Source: Peptococcaceae bacterium BRH_c4a (lineage in GTDB: Bacteria; Bacillota; Desulfotomaculia; Desulfotomaculales; Desulfocucumaceae). Taken from it: 64,000 bases of DNA. The stretch is taken from positions 1 to 64,000 of the forward strand of contig LADN01000049.1 in assembly GCA_000961585.1 (NCBI GenBank), read 5' to 3'. The notes under the pieces were generated by a model. That model saw nothing but the letters and a program-made list of their open reading frames with translations, had not been told where the DNA came from and did not search any database. Of this stretch, positions 36,039 to 44,264 are shown piece after piece. Position 1 is the stretch's first letter. Each line of letters starts with the position of its first letter. Position numbers and translations under genes: made by a program.

Positions 36039-36792
36039 ACTGAAAAAGCGCAGGACAAACATGGATGAGCAGGATATGTTCTCCGGTCTGGTGAGGTGTA
36101 TCGATTGCGGAGAAGTTATGACACTGCACAGGGCGCATACCATGGCCGCCGTGAAAAACAACTTTATGTGCTCCACATACCGGAAACGCGGCAAGGAAAA
36201 ATGCAGCTCACATTATTTTCTGGAAGTCCAGCTGGCGGCAATCGTTCTGGACGATTTGCTGAGAGTGACACACTTCGCCCGGCAAAAGGAGGCGTTATTC
36301 ATCCAGTACATCAACCGTAAAAACAATGCCGAAACTCGACGTGAGATTGAGCGGCTTCAGAGAGAGCTGGAATTAATGCGCCTCAGGGACATGGAACTTA
36401 GCAATTTGTTCAAACGGTTATATGAGGACAATGTGCTTGGAAGAGTGACAAACGAGTAGTTCAGAATGCTGTCCGGTGACTACAACGCAGAACAAAAAAG
36501 TCTGCAGGAGAGAATCCCTCAGACAGCGGAACGGATTGAAGAACTGCAGGACTCCATCTCAAATGTCACCCGATTTATCGATAAGACGAAAAGATACACC
36601 GAGATTAACGAGTTAAGCGGCGAGCTTCTGAACCTGTTTATCGAGAAAATTGAGGTCGGCGAACGAGCAGAACGATACTCCAGGACGGCGGAGCAGGAAA
36701 TCGTTATCCACTACCGTGACATCGGCGTCGTCGGCGCATTCGCTGAAGAAGCCGAGAAAATAGCCGAGCAACGGCAAAGGCAGACAGCGTAA
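36039..36792 (+). pseudogene. Serine recombinase C-terminal fragment with an amber codon
   Basis: Begins in frame within KILKKRRTNMDEQDMFSGLVRC, the zinc-ribbon region of a Tn-type large serine recombinase (MFSGLVRCIDCG, CSTYRKRG). A coiled coil follows to the end. A TAG at 36457-36459 replaces a Gln codon in VTNE-Q-FRMLSGDY; the frame is intact after it to 36792. The N-terminal catalytic domain (about 300 residues) is gone, deleted at the junction with the DUF6550 gene. It is the tail of an ICE recombinase. Confidence 0.8.
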
Positions 36793-36872
36793 TCTGCTGT
36801 CTGCCTCAACCAATACCCACAGCTCATAAAATGTCCCTATGGATATGCGCCTAAGTCCCCACTTTTTTGCAG

Positions 36873-37865
36873 CTAATCCAATATATAAATCCTTACCCGT
36901 TTTACTCCCCAACTGTACGCCTCATTTTCAGATTCCAGGAATACATCGATACGATTACCTCTGATGGCCGATCCCCTGTCAAGGGCGGTGGCGTACCCGT
37001 ACCCCTCTATGTACAGCCGGGCGCCCATCGGTATCACCGAGGGATCCACGGCCACAGTTCCATAAGCCGGCACAGTCCCGCTGGAGGTGTTGTAGCCTGT
37101 GTAAGTATACGCCGTGGCCACCACATCCAGGGCCTCTTTGAACCTGATTACTTCTCCCGCCCTGGAAACCGACTGCCCGGTGCCCACCTCCACAACCTTA
37201 TCCACCGGCTGTGAGGTGATTTGCCTGTCCATAAGGCTGCGGGTTACCTCCTGCCTGTCATGGTAGGTAACTCTCCAGGTCTGGACTTCCTCTCCATCGT
37301 GACCTCCGCTGACTGTCCGGCTAATCCCCCTGGATATCTCAGGGTTGGGAATCCGCCTGGTATCGGACGCAATGGCCACCTTTTTCACCTCAGACTCGTT
37401 GACAACCCTGACAACTTTTATCTCGGTGTCACCGGTAATCCTGTCACCGGGCTGAGGTTTCACAATGTCTTCAACATTTAAAACAATCTTTTTCTCGTTA
37501 AGTACGTCCCCCACCGTTTTCCCTGCCGAGTAAAAATCTGATTTTCCATTGTCCGCCACCAAAGAAATCCTGTGGGCCCTTCTGACCTCCACCAGTGTGC
37601 CGTCTGTAAGTTTTTCCGACTGTCCGGGCATCACCACATCATGGGGTCCCAGCGCCACCTTTTGATCCAAAAGAAAAGTATTGACATCGGCAGCCCTTGT
37701 TTTTATGGTAATTTGCTTTCCATCGTCTACAAGTGTAACGGTTTTCCTGGTCCAAACAAAACCAAATACAGTTCCCGCCACCAGGGTTATTATAGCGAGG
37801 CCGGCAATGATCCAAGCCCGACGGACAGCAGAGACGGCAGTTGGGGTTTTTCTATCCAATCTCAT
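36873..37865 (-). CDS. yabE: YabE-like 3D domain cell-wall protein
   Basis: 330 residues. A signal-anchor (about 15-38, IIAGLAIITLVAGTVFGFVW) precedes two DUF348 domains (about 45-165: TIKTRAADVNTFLLDQKVAL; AGKTVGDVLNEKKIVL), a G5 domain (180-235) and the C-terminal 3D domain (245-330) with its three Asp (AVDPSVIPMG, ALDRGSAIRG, IDVF). Such proteins are lytic transglycosylases related to resuscitation factors. In Bacillus it is followed by rnmV; here rnmV is absent and the island comes instead. Confidence 0.92.
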   Translation of the reverse strand: MRLDRKTPTAVSAVRRAWIIAGLAIITLVAGTVFGFVWTRKTVTLVDDGKQITIKTRAADVNTFLLDQKVALGPHDVVMPGQSEKLTDGTLVEVRRAHRISLVADNGKSDFYSAGKTVGDVLNEKKIVLNVEDIVKPQPGDRITGDTEIKVVRVVNESEVKKVAIASDTRRIPNPEISRGISRTVSGGHDGEEVQTWRVTYHDRQEVTRSLMDRQITSQPVDKVVEVGTGQSVSRAGEVIRFKEALDVVATAYTYTGYNTSSGTVPAYGTVAVDPSVIPMGARLYIEGYGYATALDRGSAIRGNRIDVFLESENEAYSWGVKRVRIYILD

Positions 37866-38152
37866 ATCTGTTCCCCCTTTCCAGTTCACATCCACCGCAT
37901 GAACAATTAGATATTACTTCTATCTTTTTCCCCGGGTTCCTCCCAAATCCATAATAAAAGTATATTCGACAATATATATAAGTTGCCAGCAACCGATACA
38001 ATATTGCAAGTTGCTGGTAAGCGGCTGTCAGTCTATACTATTCAGCAAACCAGGTTTTAATGAAGGGGCAATTCAATAATACAGTTTTTTCCCTAGGAGA
38101 GTGTTCCAAAACTATATTAAGAGGTAAACAAAGTACTTATTCGACTACAACC

Positions 38153-38277
38153 GGAGGCTGTTCAAAAAGCTCCAGATGCAAGGCGCAGCAAGGCTTCAAG
38201 CGGAGGCGTACTCCTTGTACGCTGAGCATTGAAGCCGCCGCCGCAACGCCGCAGATGGACTTTTTCAACAGCCTCCT
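38153..38277. repeat. Palindromic repeat (MITE-like) in front of yabE
   Basis: AGGCTGTTCAAAAAGCTCC at one end pairs with GGACTTTTTCAACAGCCT at the other; the inner parts are also paired around GCGTACTCCTTGTACGC. About 125 bp with no reading frame. It lies at the end of cobO, whose stop is within 2 bases of its right end. Its ends differ from those of the main repeat family and of the element in the methyltransferase. Upstream 37866-38152 shows no gene. Confidence 0.75.
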
Positions 38278-38803
38278 AGAATTCAACGCCCTTCTGGGCT
38301 TTCATCCCCTGACGGTAAGGATGCTTTACTTCCTTCATCTCGGTAACCAGGTCAGCCCTGTCAATAAGAGACCGGGGGGCGCCGCGTCCGGTTAGAACCA
38401 GGTGGAGCTCTGGAGGTTTCAGGGAGATCAGGTCAAGCAGCTCCTGTTCCTCAAAAAGGTTATAGCCCAGTGCATATACTATTTCGTCCAGTATGACCAT
38501 ATCCCACCGGCCCGATGTAATTTCCCCCCGGGCCTCCTCCAGGGCCTTTCGGGCGGCCTGTTTGTGCACCTCGGCATCCTTCCCGCCTTCCCTGATAAAA
38601 CCTTCCCCCAGCTGCCTTATTTCAAAGCCGGCAAGCTTACCGGAGGCCAGCAGCTCACCGTAGACCCAGCCTCCCTTTATAAACTGCAGCACCAGTATTT
38701 TCATGCCCTGACCCCAGGCCCGCAGGGCCATTCCCAGGGCGGCTGTGGTTTTTCCCTTGCCGTTTCCGGTGAATACAATTACCAGTCCCCTGTTGTCAGC
38801 CAT
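38276..38803 (-). CDS. cobO: Cob(I)alamin adenosyltransferase (CobA/CobO type)
   Basis: 175 residues from ATG 38803, which has GGAGTGAT. P-loop FTGNGKGKTTAALGMALRAWGQGMK (about 10-33), EIVYALGYNLF, and the C-terminal HLVLTGRGAPRSLIDRADLVTEM. It attaches the adenosyl group to cobalamin. A cobalamin gene is out of place in the tatD-yabE interval and is either horizontally placed or a lineage feature. The stop falls within the palindromic repeat. Confidence 0.93.
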   Translation of the reverse strand: MADNRGLVIVFTGNGKGKTTAALGMALRAWGQGMKILVLQFIKGGWVYGELLASGKLAGFEIRQLGEGFIREGGKDAEVHKQAARKALEEARGEITSGRWDMVILDEIVYALGYNLFEEQELLDLISLKPPELHLVLTGRGAPRSLIDRADLVTEMKEVKHPYRQGMKAQKGVEF

Positions 38804-38827
38804 CAATATCACTCCAGGTTTAAAATA

Positions 38828-39619
38828 TCACCCTTTTACATAATTTGGGATTTTAATGCCGAAAATGCGTCCTGCATTGTCCGAGGCCGCTCTGGCCAAG
38901 TCTTCCGGGGGCATACCCCGGAGGCGGGCTATTTCTATGGCAACATATTTTACATAGGCCGGCTCGTTCCTTTTGCCCCGGTATAATTGGGGGGTCAGGT
39001 AAGGGCAGTCGGTTTCAATGAGAATCCTGTCCAGGGGAAGCCTTGAGGCTATATCCTTCAGCCTGGCCGCATTGGGATAGGTCACCGGGCCAGCGATGGA
39101 AATATAAAAGCCCATTCTCATACACTCCAGGGCCATATCCCAACTGCCGCTGTAGCAGTGCATTATTCCCCCCTTTTCAGGCATGCCGTCCTTTCTCAAT
39201 ATATCCATGAGATCACCGTGAGCGTCCCTGTCATGTATCACCACCGGCATTTCCATTTCCCTGGCCAGGGCCAGCTGGTCCCTGAACAACTTTTTCTGGG
39301 CCTCCCGGGGACTTAAATCACGGTAGTAGTCCAGCCCCATCTCCCCCAGGGCCACCACACCCGGCTGGCGGGCCAGATCAGCCAGCTCCTCCAGGTAGCC
39401 TTCCGGCGCCTTTGCGGCGTCATGGGGGTGAACCCCCACTATGGCGTATATCCCGCCATATTTAGCGGCCAGGGACACCGACCGGCGGGAGGACTGAAGA
39501 TCAAAGGAGGCATTGACAATAACCGCCACTCCGCTTTGGGCAGCCCTTTTGACTGTCTCCTCCCGGTCAGAGTGAAATTCCTCTATATCAATGTGGGCGT
39601 GGGTGTCAACCAATATCAT
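38828..39619 (-). CDS. tatD: TatD family hydrolase
   Basis: 263 residues. TIM-barrel metallohydrolase: VDTHAHIDIEEF (metal HxH), GEMGLDYYRD (Glu), VIHDRDAHGD, MHCYSGSW and LIETDCPYLTPQLYRGKRNEP (Asp). It is a 3'-5' DNA exonuclease or a D-aminoacyl-tRNA deacylase relative. It has the same position as Bacillus yabD after metS. Between it and metG (39620-39847) is only a CCAGGAGTCAGAATCCAG-type degenerate tract. Confidence 0.93.
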   Translation of the reverse strand: MILVDTHAHIDIEEFHSDREETVKRAAQSGVAVIVNASFDLQSSRRSVSLAAKYGGIYAIVGVHPHDAAKAPEGYLEELADLARQPGVVALGEMGLDYYRDLSPREAQKKLFRDQLALAREMEMPVVIHDRDAHGDLMDILRKDGMPEKGGIMHCYSGSWDMALECMRMGFYISIAGPVTYPNAARLKDIASRLPLDRILIETDCPYLTPQLYRGKRNEPAYVKYVAIEIARLRGMPPEDLARAASDNAGRIFGIKIPNYVKG

Positions 39620-39847
39620 CTCAAGCATTCCACCTCCGATGGCTCACGGGCACTACTGCCCGGCCATAATTCGAAAAGCCAGGAGTCAGAATCCAGACAT
39701 CCTGGCCGCAACAAAGCGGTCGCCAAAGAGAATGAAAACTGATCTTCCTGCCCTACTATTCAAAATTCATTCCGGTTTTCCCCATTCTGACTCCTGACTA
39801 CCGGCTCCTGGCTCCCGACAGAATAAGGTCATCAGTACGAGCTTTGA

Positions 39848-41383
39848 TCAGGCCGTCTCTATGCGGGGGAAAAGGGGATCCCCCCTTCTGACCACAGTCC
39901 CCACCGGAAAGCGGCCCCAGATAAGGGACTCCCAGGTGTGCAGGTCCGGCCTCCGGTCAATTCCCAGCAGGGGCCAAACCCTTGGGGCCATAAGGGGCAT
40001 AAAGGGTGAGGTGATCACCGTGATAAAGCGCACCGTTTCGGCCAGATTATAAAGTACGGTATTCAGTCGATCGGTTGTTTCCGGGCTTTTGGCCAAAACC
40101 CAGGGGGCTGTCTCGTCAACGTATTTATTGGCCCTGGAAACCAGGCGCCAGACAGCTCCCAGCGCATTGGACAGCTCTCTTCTCTCCATCAGATCCATAA
40201 CCACACCAGGGGTTTCCGAGGCCAGCGCAATCAGTTCTTCGTCCGGCCCTTCCACCTGGCCGGGGCTGCCTGTCACACCCTTGAAATACTTGTCCGCCAT
40301 GCCCAGTGTGCGGCTGACCAGATTGCCCAGATCATTGGCCAAATCTTTGTTGAGCCTGTTTATCAGGGCATCCTCGGAATAAAGCCCGTCAGTTCCGAAG
40401 CCCAGTTCCCGCAGCAGATAATACCTGATGGCGTCAACCCCGTACTTGTCTATAAGCACATGGGGATCCACCACGTTTCCCTTGGACTTGCTCATTTTCC
40501 CACTGTCCAGCAGGAGCCAGCCATGGCCCACCACCTGCCTGGGCAGGGGTATGCCGGCCGCCATCAGTATTACCGGCCAGATGATGGCGTGAAAGCGCAC
40601 TATATCTTTGCCTACCAGGTGTATGTCGGCGGGCCAGAATTTTTGATACAGACCGTCATCACCGCCGTATCCCAGTGCCGATATGTAATTGGTCAGGGCG
40701 TCAACCCACACGTATACCACGTGTTTGGGATCAAAGGGAACCTTTATTCCCCAATCAAAGGTGGTGCGGGAAACACAGAGGTCCTCCAGGCCGCTTTTGA
40801 TAAAGCTGACCATTTCGTTGCGCCTGGTAACAGGCTGAATGAATTGAGGATTCTCCTCAATGTGTTTTAGGAGACGATCGGCATATTTGGACATCCTGAA
40901 AAAGTAGCTTTCTTCCTTCAGCAGTTCCACCGGCCTGCCGCAGTCTGGGCAGTTCCCATCCTCCAGCCGGGCCTCCACCCAGAATGTTTCACAGGGCGTA
41001 CAGTACCAGCCCTCGTAGCCGGCCTTGTAGATATCGTCCTGGCGGTACAGCCTTTCAAAAATTTCCGAGACCACCCTTTTGTGCCTTTCTTCGGTGGTGC
41101 GGATAAAGTCATTGTTGCTTATGGCCAGTCTTTCCCAAAGAAGTTTAAAACCCTCCACTATTTTATCCACATACTCCTGGGGTGTCTGCCCCCTGGACCG
41201 GGCGGCCCTGTCAATCTTCTGACCGTGCTCGTCGGAACCTGTCAGAAACCACACTTCATGCCCGGTAAGCCTCATGAACCTGGCGAAGGTGTCGGCAGCC
41301 ACTGTGGTATAGGCATGCCCTATATGCAGATTATCGCTGGGATAATAAATAGGTGTGGTGATGTAAAAAGTTTTCTTTTCCAT
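39848..41383 (-). CDS. metG: Methionyl-tRNA synthetase
   Basis: 511 residues. HIGH as HIGHAYTTV, zinc site CTPC..CPDC in the connective peptide (about 125-145), KMSKS as KMSKSKGN (about 298-305) and the C-terminal helical anticodon domain. It lacks a C-terminal tRNA-binding (EMAP) extension, so it is the short form. A T-box leader with a Met (ATG) specifier controls it. Confidence 0.97.
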   Translation of the reverse strand: MEKKTFYITTPIYYPSDNLHIGHAYTTVAADTFARFMRLTGHEVWFLTGSDEHGQKIDRAARSRGQTPQEYVDKIVEGFKLLWERLAISNNDFIRTTEERHKRVVSEIFERLYRQDDIYKAGYEGWYCTPCETFWVEARLEDGNCPDCGRPVELLKEESYFFRMSKYADRLLKHIEENPQFIQPVTRRNEMVSFIKSGLEDLCVSRTTFDWGIKVPFDPKHVVYVWVDALTNYISALGYGGDDGLYQKFWPADIHLVGKDIVRFHAIIWPVILMAAGIPLPRQVVGHGWLLLDSGKMSKSKGNVVDPHVLIDKYGVDAIRYYLLRELGFGTDGLYSEDALINRLNKDLANDLGNLVSRTLGMADKYFKGVTGSPGQVEGPDEELIALASETPGVVMDLMERRELSNALGAVWRLVSRANKYVDETAPWVLAKSPETTDRLNTVLYNLAETVRFITVITSPFMPLMAPRVWPLLGIDRRPDLHTWESLIWGRFPVGTVVRRGDPLFPRIETA

Positions 41384-41453
41384 CGATTACTTCTTCCCCT
41401 TTCAGAAAGAAATTTCTCATAAAACAGAACACGGAATTCAGGCGCCCTGGCAT

Positions 41454-41750
41454 AAAAAAACCTCCGCCCGACAACAAGCCGGGGACGGAGGCATCTTCCG
41501 CGGTACCACCCCAATTTGCCGCCGCCTCACGGCTGCGGCCTCCACAGGTATGGATAAAAAATCCTTAAACCCTGAGACCGGTAACGGGATCCCAACCCGG
41601 CAGCACTTACATCCGCCGGGTCTGACGACACGGCATTTCGGCGCCCGGCTCCGGAGCCATGTTGGGCCGTCTGGTCCGGCGGGCTCACACCTGACCCCGC
41701 TCTCTTTGCGGACTACCCAGCTTACTCTTATCCTTCATTGCCTTTAAGTG
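41454..41750 (-). ncRNA. T-box riboswitch, methionine specifier
   Basis: On the minus strand: stem I with AAGAGTA and a specifier loop CAACATGGC, whose codon is ATG (complement at 41658-41660). At the 3' end comes the T-box core GGGGTGGTACCGCGG (about 41499-41513) and a GC-rich terminator CCTCCGTCCCC...GGGCGGAGG with TTTTTTT (41454-41491). The element reads uncharged tRNA-Met and switches metG on. Typical of Gram-positive synthetase genes. Confidence 0.95.
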
Positions 41751-41856
41751 TAGAATTTTTAACCAACAGGGTAATTTTACCCTCCTTTATCCCCTGTGTC
41801 AAGTTTTCCCCGGTAAGACCGCAGAACACAATATTATCCAAAATTTAGAACACCTA

Positions 41857-41886
41857 TTGACTTTTAATGGTATCGTTGGTACCATT
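41857..41886 (+). promoter_or_regulatory. abrB promoter overlapped by an inverted repeat
   Basis: -35 TTGACT (41857-41862), 17 bases, -10 TACCAT (41880-41885). The interval AATGGTA-N7-TACCATT (41866-41886) is a perfect inverted repeat that covers the -10 box and part of the spacer, as an operator for repression would. It lies between the metG leader and abrB. Confidence 0.65.
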
Positions 41887-41945
41887 TAGTCACATTGATT
41901 TTGTTTCTTTCTGTCGAAGGTTGCTGCATTGAGGGGAGGGATAGT

Positions 41946-42203
41946 ATGAAGTCTACAGGTATTGTACGGAAGGTGGACGAGCTGGGTAGGGTAGTTATCC
42001 CCATTGAGCTAAGGCGCACCATGGGCATTGACGAAAAGGACGCCCTGGAAATCTACGTGGATAACGAAAAAATCATCCTGAAAAAATATGAGCCTGCTTG
42101 TATTTTTTGCGGGAACGCAGCTGACATCCAGGACTACAAAGGCAAGCGGGTGTGCAGGGAGTGCGCACAAGCCATGGTGGACGTGGCCTCAAAGGCCGTG
42201 TAA
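41946..42203 (+). CDS. abrB: Transition-state regulator AbrB
   Basis: 85 residues. SpoVT/AbrB DNA-binding domain at 1-48 (MKSTGIVRKVDELGRVVIPIELRRTMGIDEKDALEIYVDNEKIILKKY), then a zinc-ribbon-like CIFCGNAADI...RVCRECAQAM end that is typical of AbrB in clostridia. The ATG follows GAGGGGAGGG at normal spacing; the far upstream ATG of the long frame lies in leader DNA. It represses stationary-phase and sporulation genes. Its inverted-repeat operator suggests autoregulation. Confidence 0.93.
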   Translation: MKSTGIVRKVDELGRVVIPIELRRTMGIDEKDALEIYVDNEKIILKKYEPACIFCGNAADIQDYKGKRVCRECAQAMVDVASKAV

Positions 42204-42230
42204 CAAATCAAGCGGTTAGTAAGTGGCCAT

Positions 42231-42265
42231 GAGTCAGGGGGTTTTTATACCTCCTGACTTTTTTT
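42231..42265 (+). terminator. Terminator of abrB
   Basis: AGTCAGGGGG-tttttata-CCTCCTGACT followed by TTTTTTT; the rsmI stop lies at its start, so the two genes converge here. Confidence 0.8.
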
Positions 42266-43114
42266 GTCCAGAAGGGCTGAGTAAACCTCTCTTTTGGGTA
42301 TCCCCACCCGCCTGGAGATTTCCTTGACGGCGTCCTTGCGGGGAGTTCCCCTTTCCTCCAGATCAATAACCAGTACGGCCAACTCCTCAGGGCTGAGGAG
42401 TTTTTTTTCGGCTTTTGCCAAATCAGACTCCGAAACTCCCGATCCTTCAAGCACCAGAGTAACCTCACCCCTGGGGGGCTGGTTTTTAAATTTTACAATG
42501 GACTCTTCCAGACTGCTCCGCCAAATTTCCTCAAAATGCTTGGTCAGCTCCCGGGCAACGCAAACCCGTCTGTTGCCAAAAGCCCGGGACAGATCAGAAA
42601 GGGTTCCGACAAGCCGGTGTGGGGACTCGTAAAAAATGATGGTCCTGTCTTCCCGCTTCAAATCCTCCAGCCGCGCCTTTCTGTCCTTTCCCCTGGCCGG
42701 GAGAAAGCCCTCGAAGCAAAACCTTTCTGTGGGAAGACCGGACACCACCAGGGCAGCCAGGGACGCACTGGCCCCGGGAATGGGAACCACCCTTATCCCC
42801 CGGCTCACCGCCAGGGTGGCCAGCTCCTCTCCGGGGTCGGACACTCCGGGCAGACCGGCATCGGTAACCAGGGCTATGTTTTTACCTGCCAAAAGCTGTT
42901 CCACCAGATATTGGCCCTTACTGCGGCGGTTGTGTTGATGATAGCTGGTCAGGGGGGTGTGTATGTCAAAATGGCTGAACAGCTTCCTGGTGTGCCTCGT
43001 GTCCTCTGCTGCCACCAGGTCGGCCTCCTTCAGCGTGCGGATGGCCCGGAGGGTGATATCCTCCAGATTTCCGATGGGGGTGGCGCAGAGATAAAGTATA
43101 CCGGCATCTTCCAT
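42245..43114 (-). CDS. rsmI: 16S rRNA (cytidine-1402-2'-O)-methyltransferase
   Basis: 289 residues from the ATG 43114 (the family start [21 protein letters not shown]). SAM tetrapyrrole-methylase fold: LYLCATPIGN, DTRHT, VTDAGLPGVSDPGE, then YESPHRL and ARELTKHFEE. A C-terminal extension of about 40 residues with a winged-helix look (EERGTPRKDAVKEISRRVGIPKREVYSALL) is common. Its ATG overlaps the TGA of yabA. Confidence 0.96.
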   Translation of the reverse strand: MEDAGILYLCATPIGNLEDITLRAIRTLKEADLVAAEDTRHTRKLFSHFDIHTPLTSYHQHNRRSKGQYLVEQLLAGKNIALVTDAGLPGVSDPGEELATLAVSRGIRVVPIPGASASLAALVVSGLPTERFCFEGFLPARGKDRKARLEDLKREDRTIIFYESPHRLVGTLSDLSRAFGNRRVCVARELTKHFEEIWRSSLEESIVKFKNQPPRGEVTLVLEGSGVSESDLAKAEKKLLSPEELAVLVIDLEERGTPRKDAVKEISRRVGIPKREVYSALLDKKSQEV

Positions 43115-43443
43115 CAGGAGGACACCGTCCGTCCCTTTTGCATAAAGGCCGCGCAAAAAAGGCAGTCCCCGCCGCGGACCCCCCCGAAATATATATTGCA
43201 GATGTGGAATCCCCTGTCATAAAGGTTGATTAGATTGTCCATGCCCTGGGGCTCCCGCCCCGATCCCTCCAGCCTTTGGGCCGTATCAAGGTCCGGCAGC
43301 AAAACCCTGGCCAGCTCATCCTTCAGCCTGGTGTTTTCTGCCTCCAGCATTTGAACCTGTCTCTTGATTTTTGCAAGATCTGCAGCAAGATCTTGCATCT
43401 TTATTTCCATTTGCCTGATCATTTGACCCAGGGGGTGTGTCAT
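43114..43443 (-). CDS. yabA: DNA replication initiation control protein YabA
   Basis: 109 residues. N-terminal leucine-zipper-like coiled coil at about 12-50 ([39 protein letters not shown]), a linker, and the C-terminal zinc site with HICNIYFGG and DCLFCAAF. YabA restrains DnaA by binding DnaA and DnaN. The first 128 bp overlap the end of ricT in another frame, which is a long overlap for a core gene pair. Confidence 0.9.
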   Translation of the reverse strand: MTHPLGQMIRQMEIKMQDLAADLAKIKRQVQMLEAENTRLKDELARVLLPDLDTAQRLEGSGREPQGMDNLINLYDRGFHICNIYFGGVRGGDCLFCAAFMQKGRTVSS

Positions 43444-44260
43444 TTTCTCCCCTCGCTCCCTTAGGAGTTATTTCGTTACTGGAAAAATCCTTAATGGCTT
43501 TACTCTCTTTCAATTCAACGGCAACAGTCTTTTTAAATATATTGATGCCAATTACCCTTCCCTCGCCAAGGGGGGTTACCACCCTGCTTCCCACCTCAGG
43601 AAACTCTTCCCGGGCAAGTTCATAGGTATCGTTTTCATACTTTAGGCAGCACATCAGGCGGCCGCATATTCCTGAAATCTTGGTGGGATTCAGTGAAAGA
43701 TTCTGATCCTTGGCCATCCTTATGGAAACCGAGGCAAAGTCTGAAAGCCAGGTGGAGCAGCAAAGCTCCCTGCCGCAGCAGCCCAGCCCCCCCATCATCT
43801 TGGCCTCATCCCTGACACCTATCTGCCGGAGTTCAATGCGGGTGCGGAAAACGGCTGCCAGATCCTTTACCAGGTCCCGAAAATCTATTCGCCCCTCGGC
43901 GGTGAAATAAAATATTATTTTATTTCCGTCAAAGGTCTGCTCCACACTGACCAGCTTCATGGGAAGGCCGTGGGCGGCTATTTTGTCCAGTCCCACCTGA
44001 TAGGCCCTGGTTTCTTTATCCCGGTTCTCTTTCAATTGTTTTCTGTCTTCATCGGTGGCCTTCCTCAATACTTTTTTGAGGGGCGCCACAACCTCTTCAT
44101 CGGGCACATCCGCCGTGCCCACCACAATCTCACCATACTCTATACCCCTGGCGGTTTCCACTATAACATCCTCTTCCACCACAAAAACCATCTCACCAGG
44201 GTCGAAATAGTATATTTTCCCCGCCTTTTTGAACCTAATCCCCACTACACAGTAAGACAT
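43316..44260 (-). CDS. yaaT: Stage 0 sporulation regulator RicT/YaaT (PSP1 domain)
   Basis: 314 residues from [23 protein letters not shown]1 domain with the RGIEYGEIV motif, then an iron-sulfur-type cysteine set ([31 protein letters not shown]). Its partners RicA and RicF form an Fe-S complex that helps RNase Y and phosphorelay. The tail after NEITPKGA is a low-complexity Asn/Gly/Cys stretch that is read in the overlap with yabA; it looks like a lineage-specific extension or a lost stop. Confidence 0.93.
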   Translation of the reverse strand: MSYCVVGIRFKKAGKIYYFDPGEMVFVVEEDVIVETARGIEYGEIVVGTADVPDEEVVAPLKKVLRKATDEDRKQLKENRDKETRAYQVGLDKIAAHGLPMKLVSVEQTFDGNKIIFYFTAEGRIDFRDLVKDLAAVFRTRIELRQIGVRDEAKMMGGLGCCGRELCCSTWLSDFASVSIRMAKDQNLSLNPTKISGICGRLMCCLKYENDTYELAREEFPEVGSRVVTPLGEGRVIGINIFKKTVAVELKESKAIKDFSSNEITPKGARGENDTPPGSNDQANGNKDARSCCRSCKNQETGSNAGGRKHQAEG

Positions 44261-44264
44261 ATAG

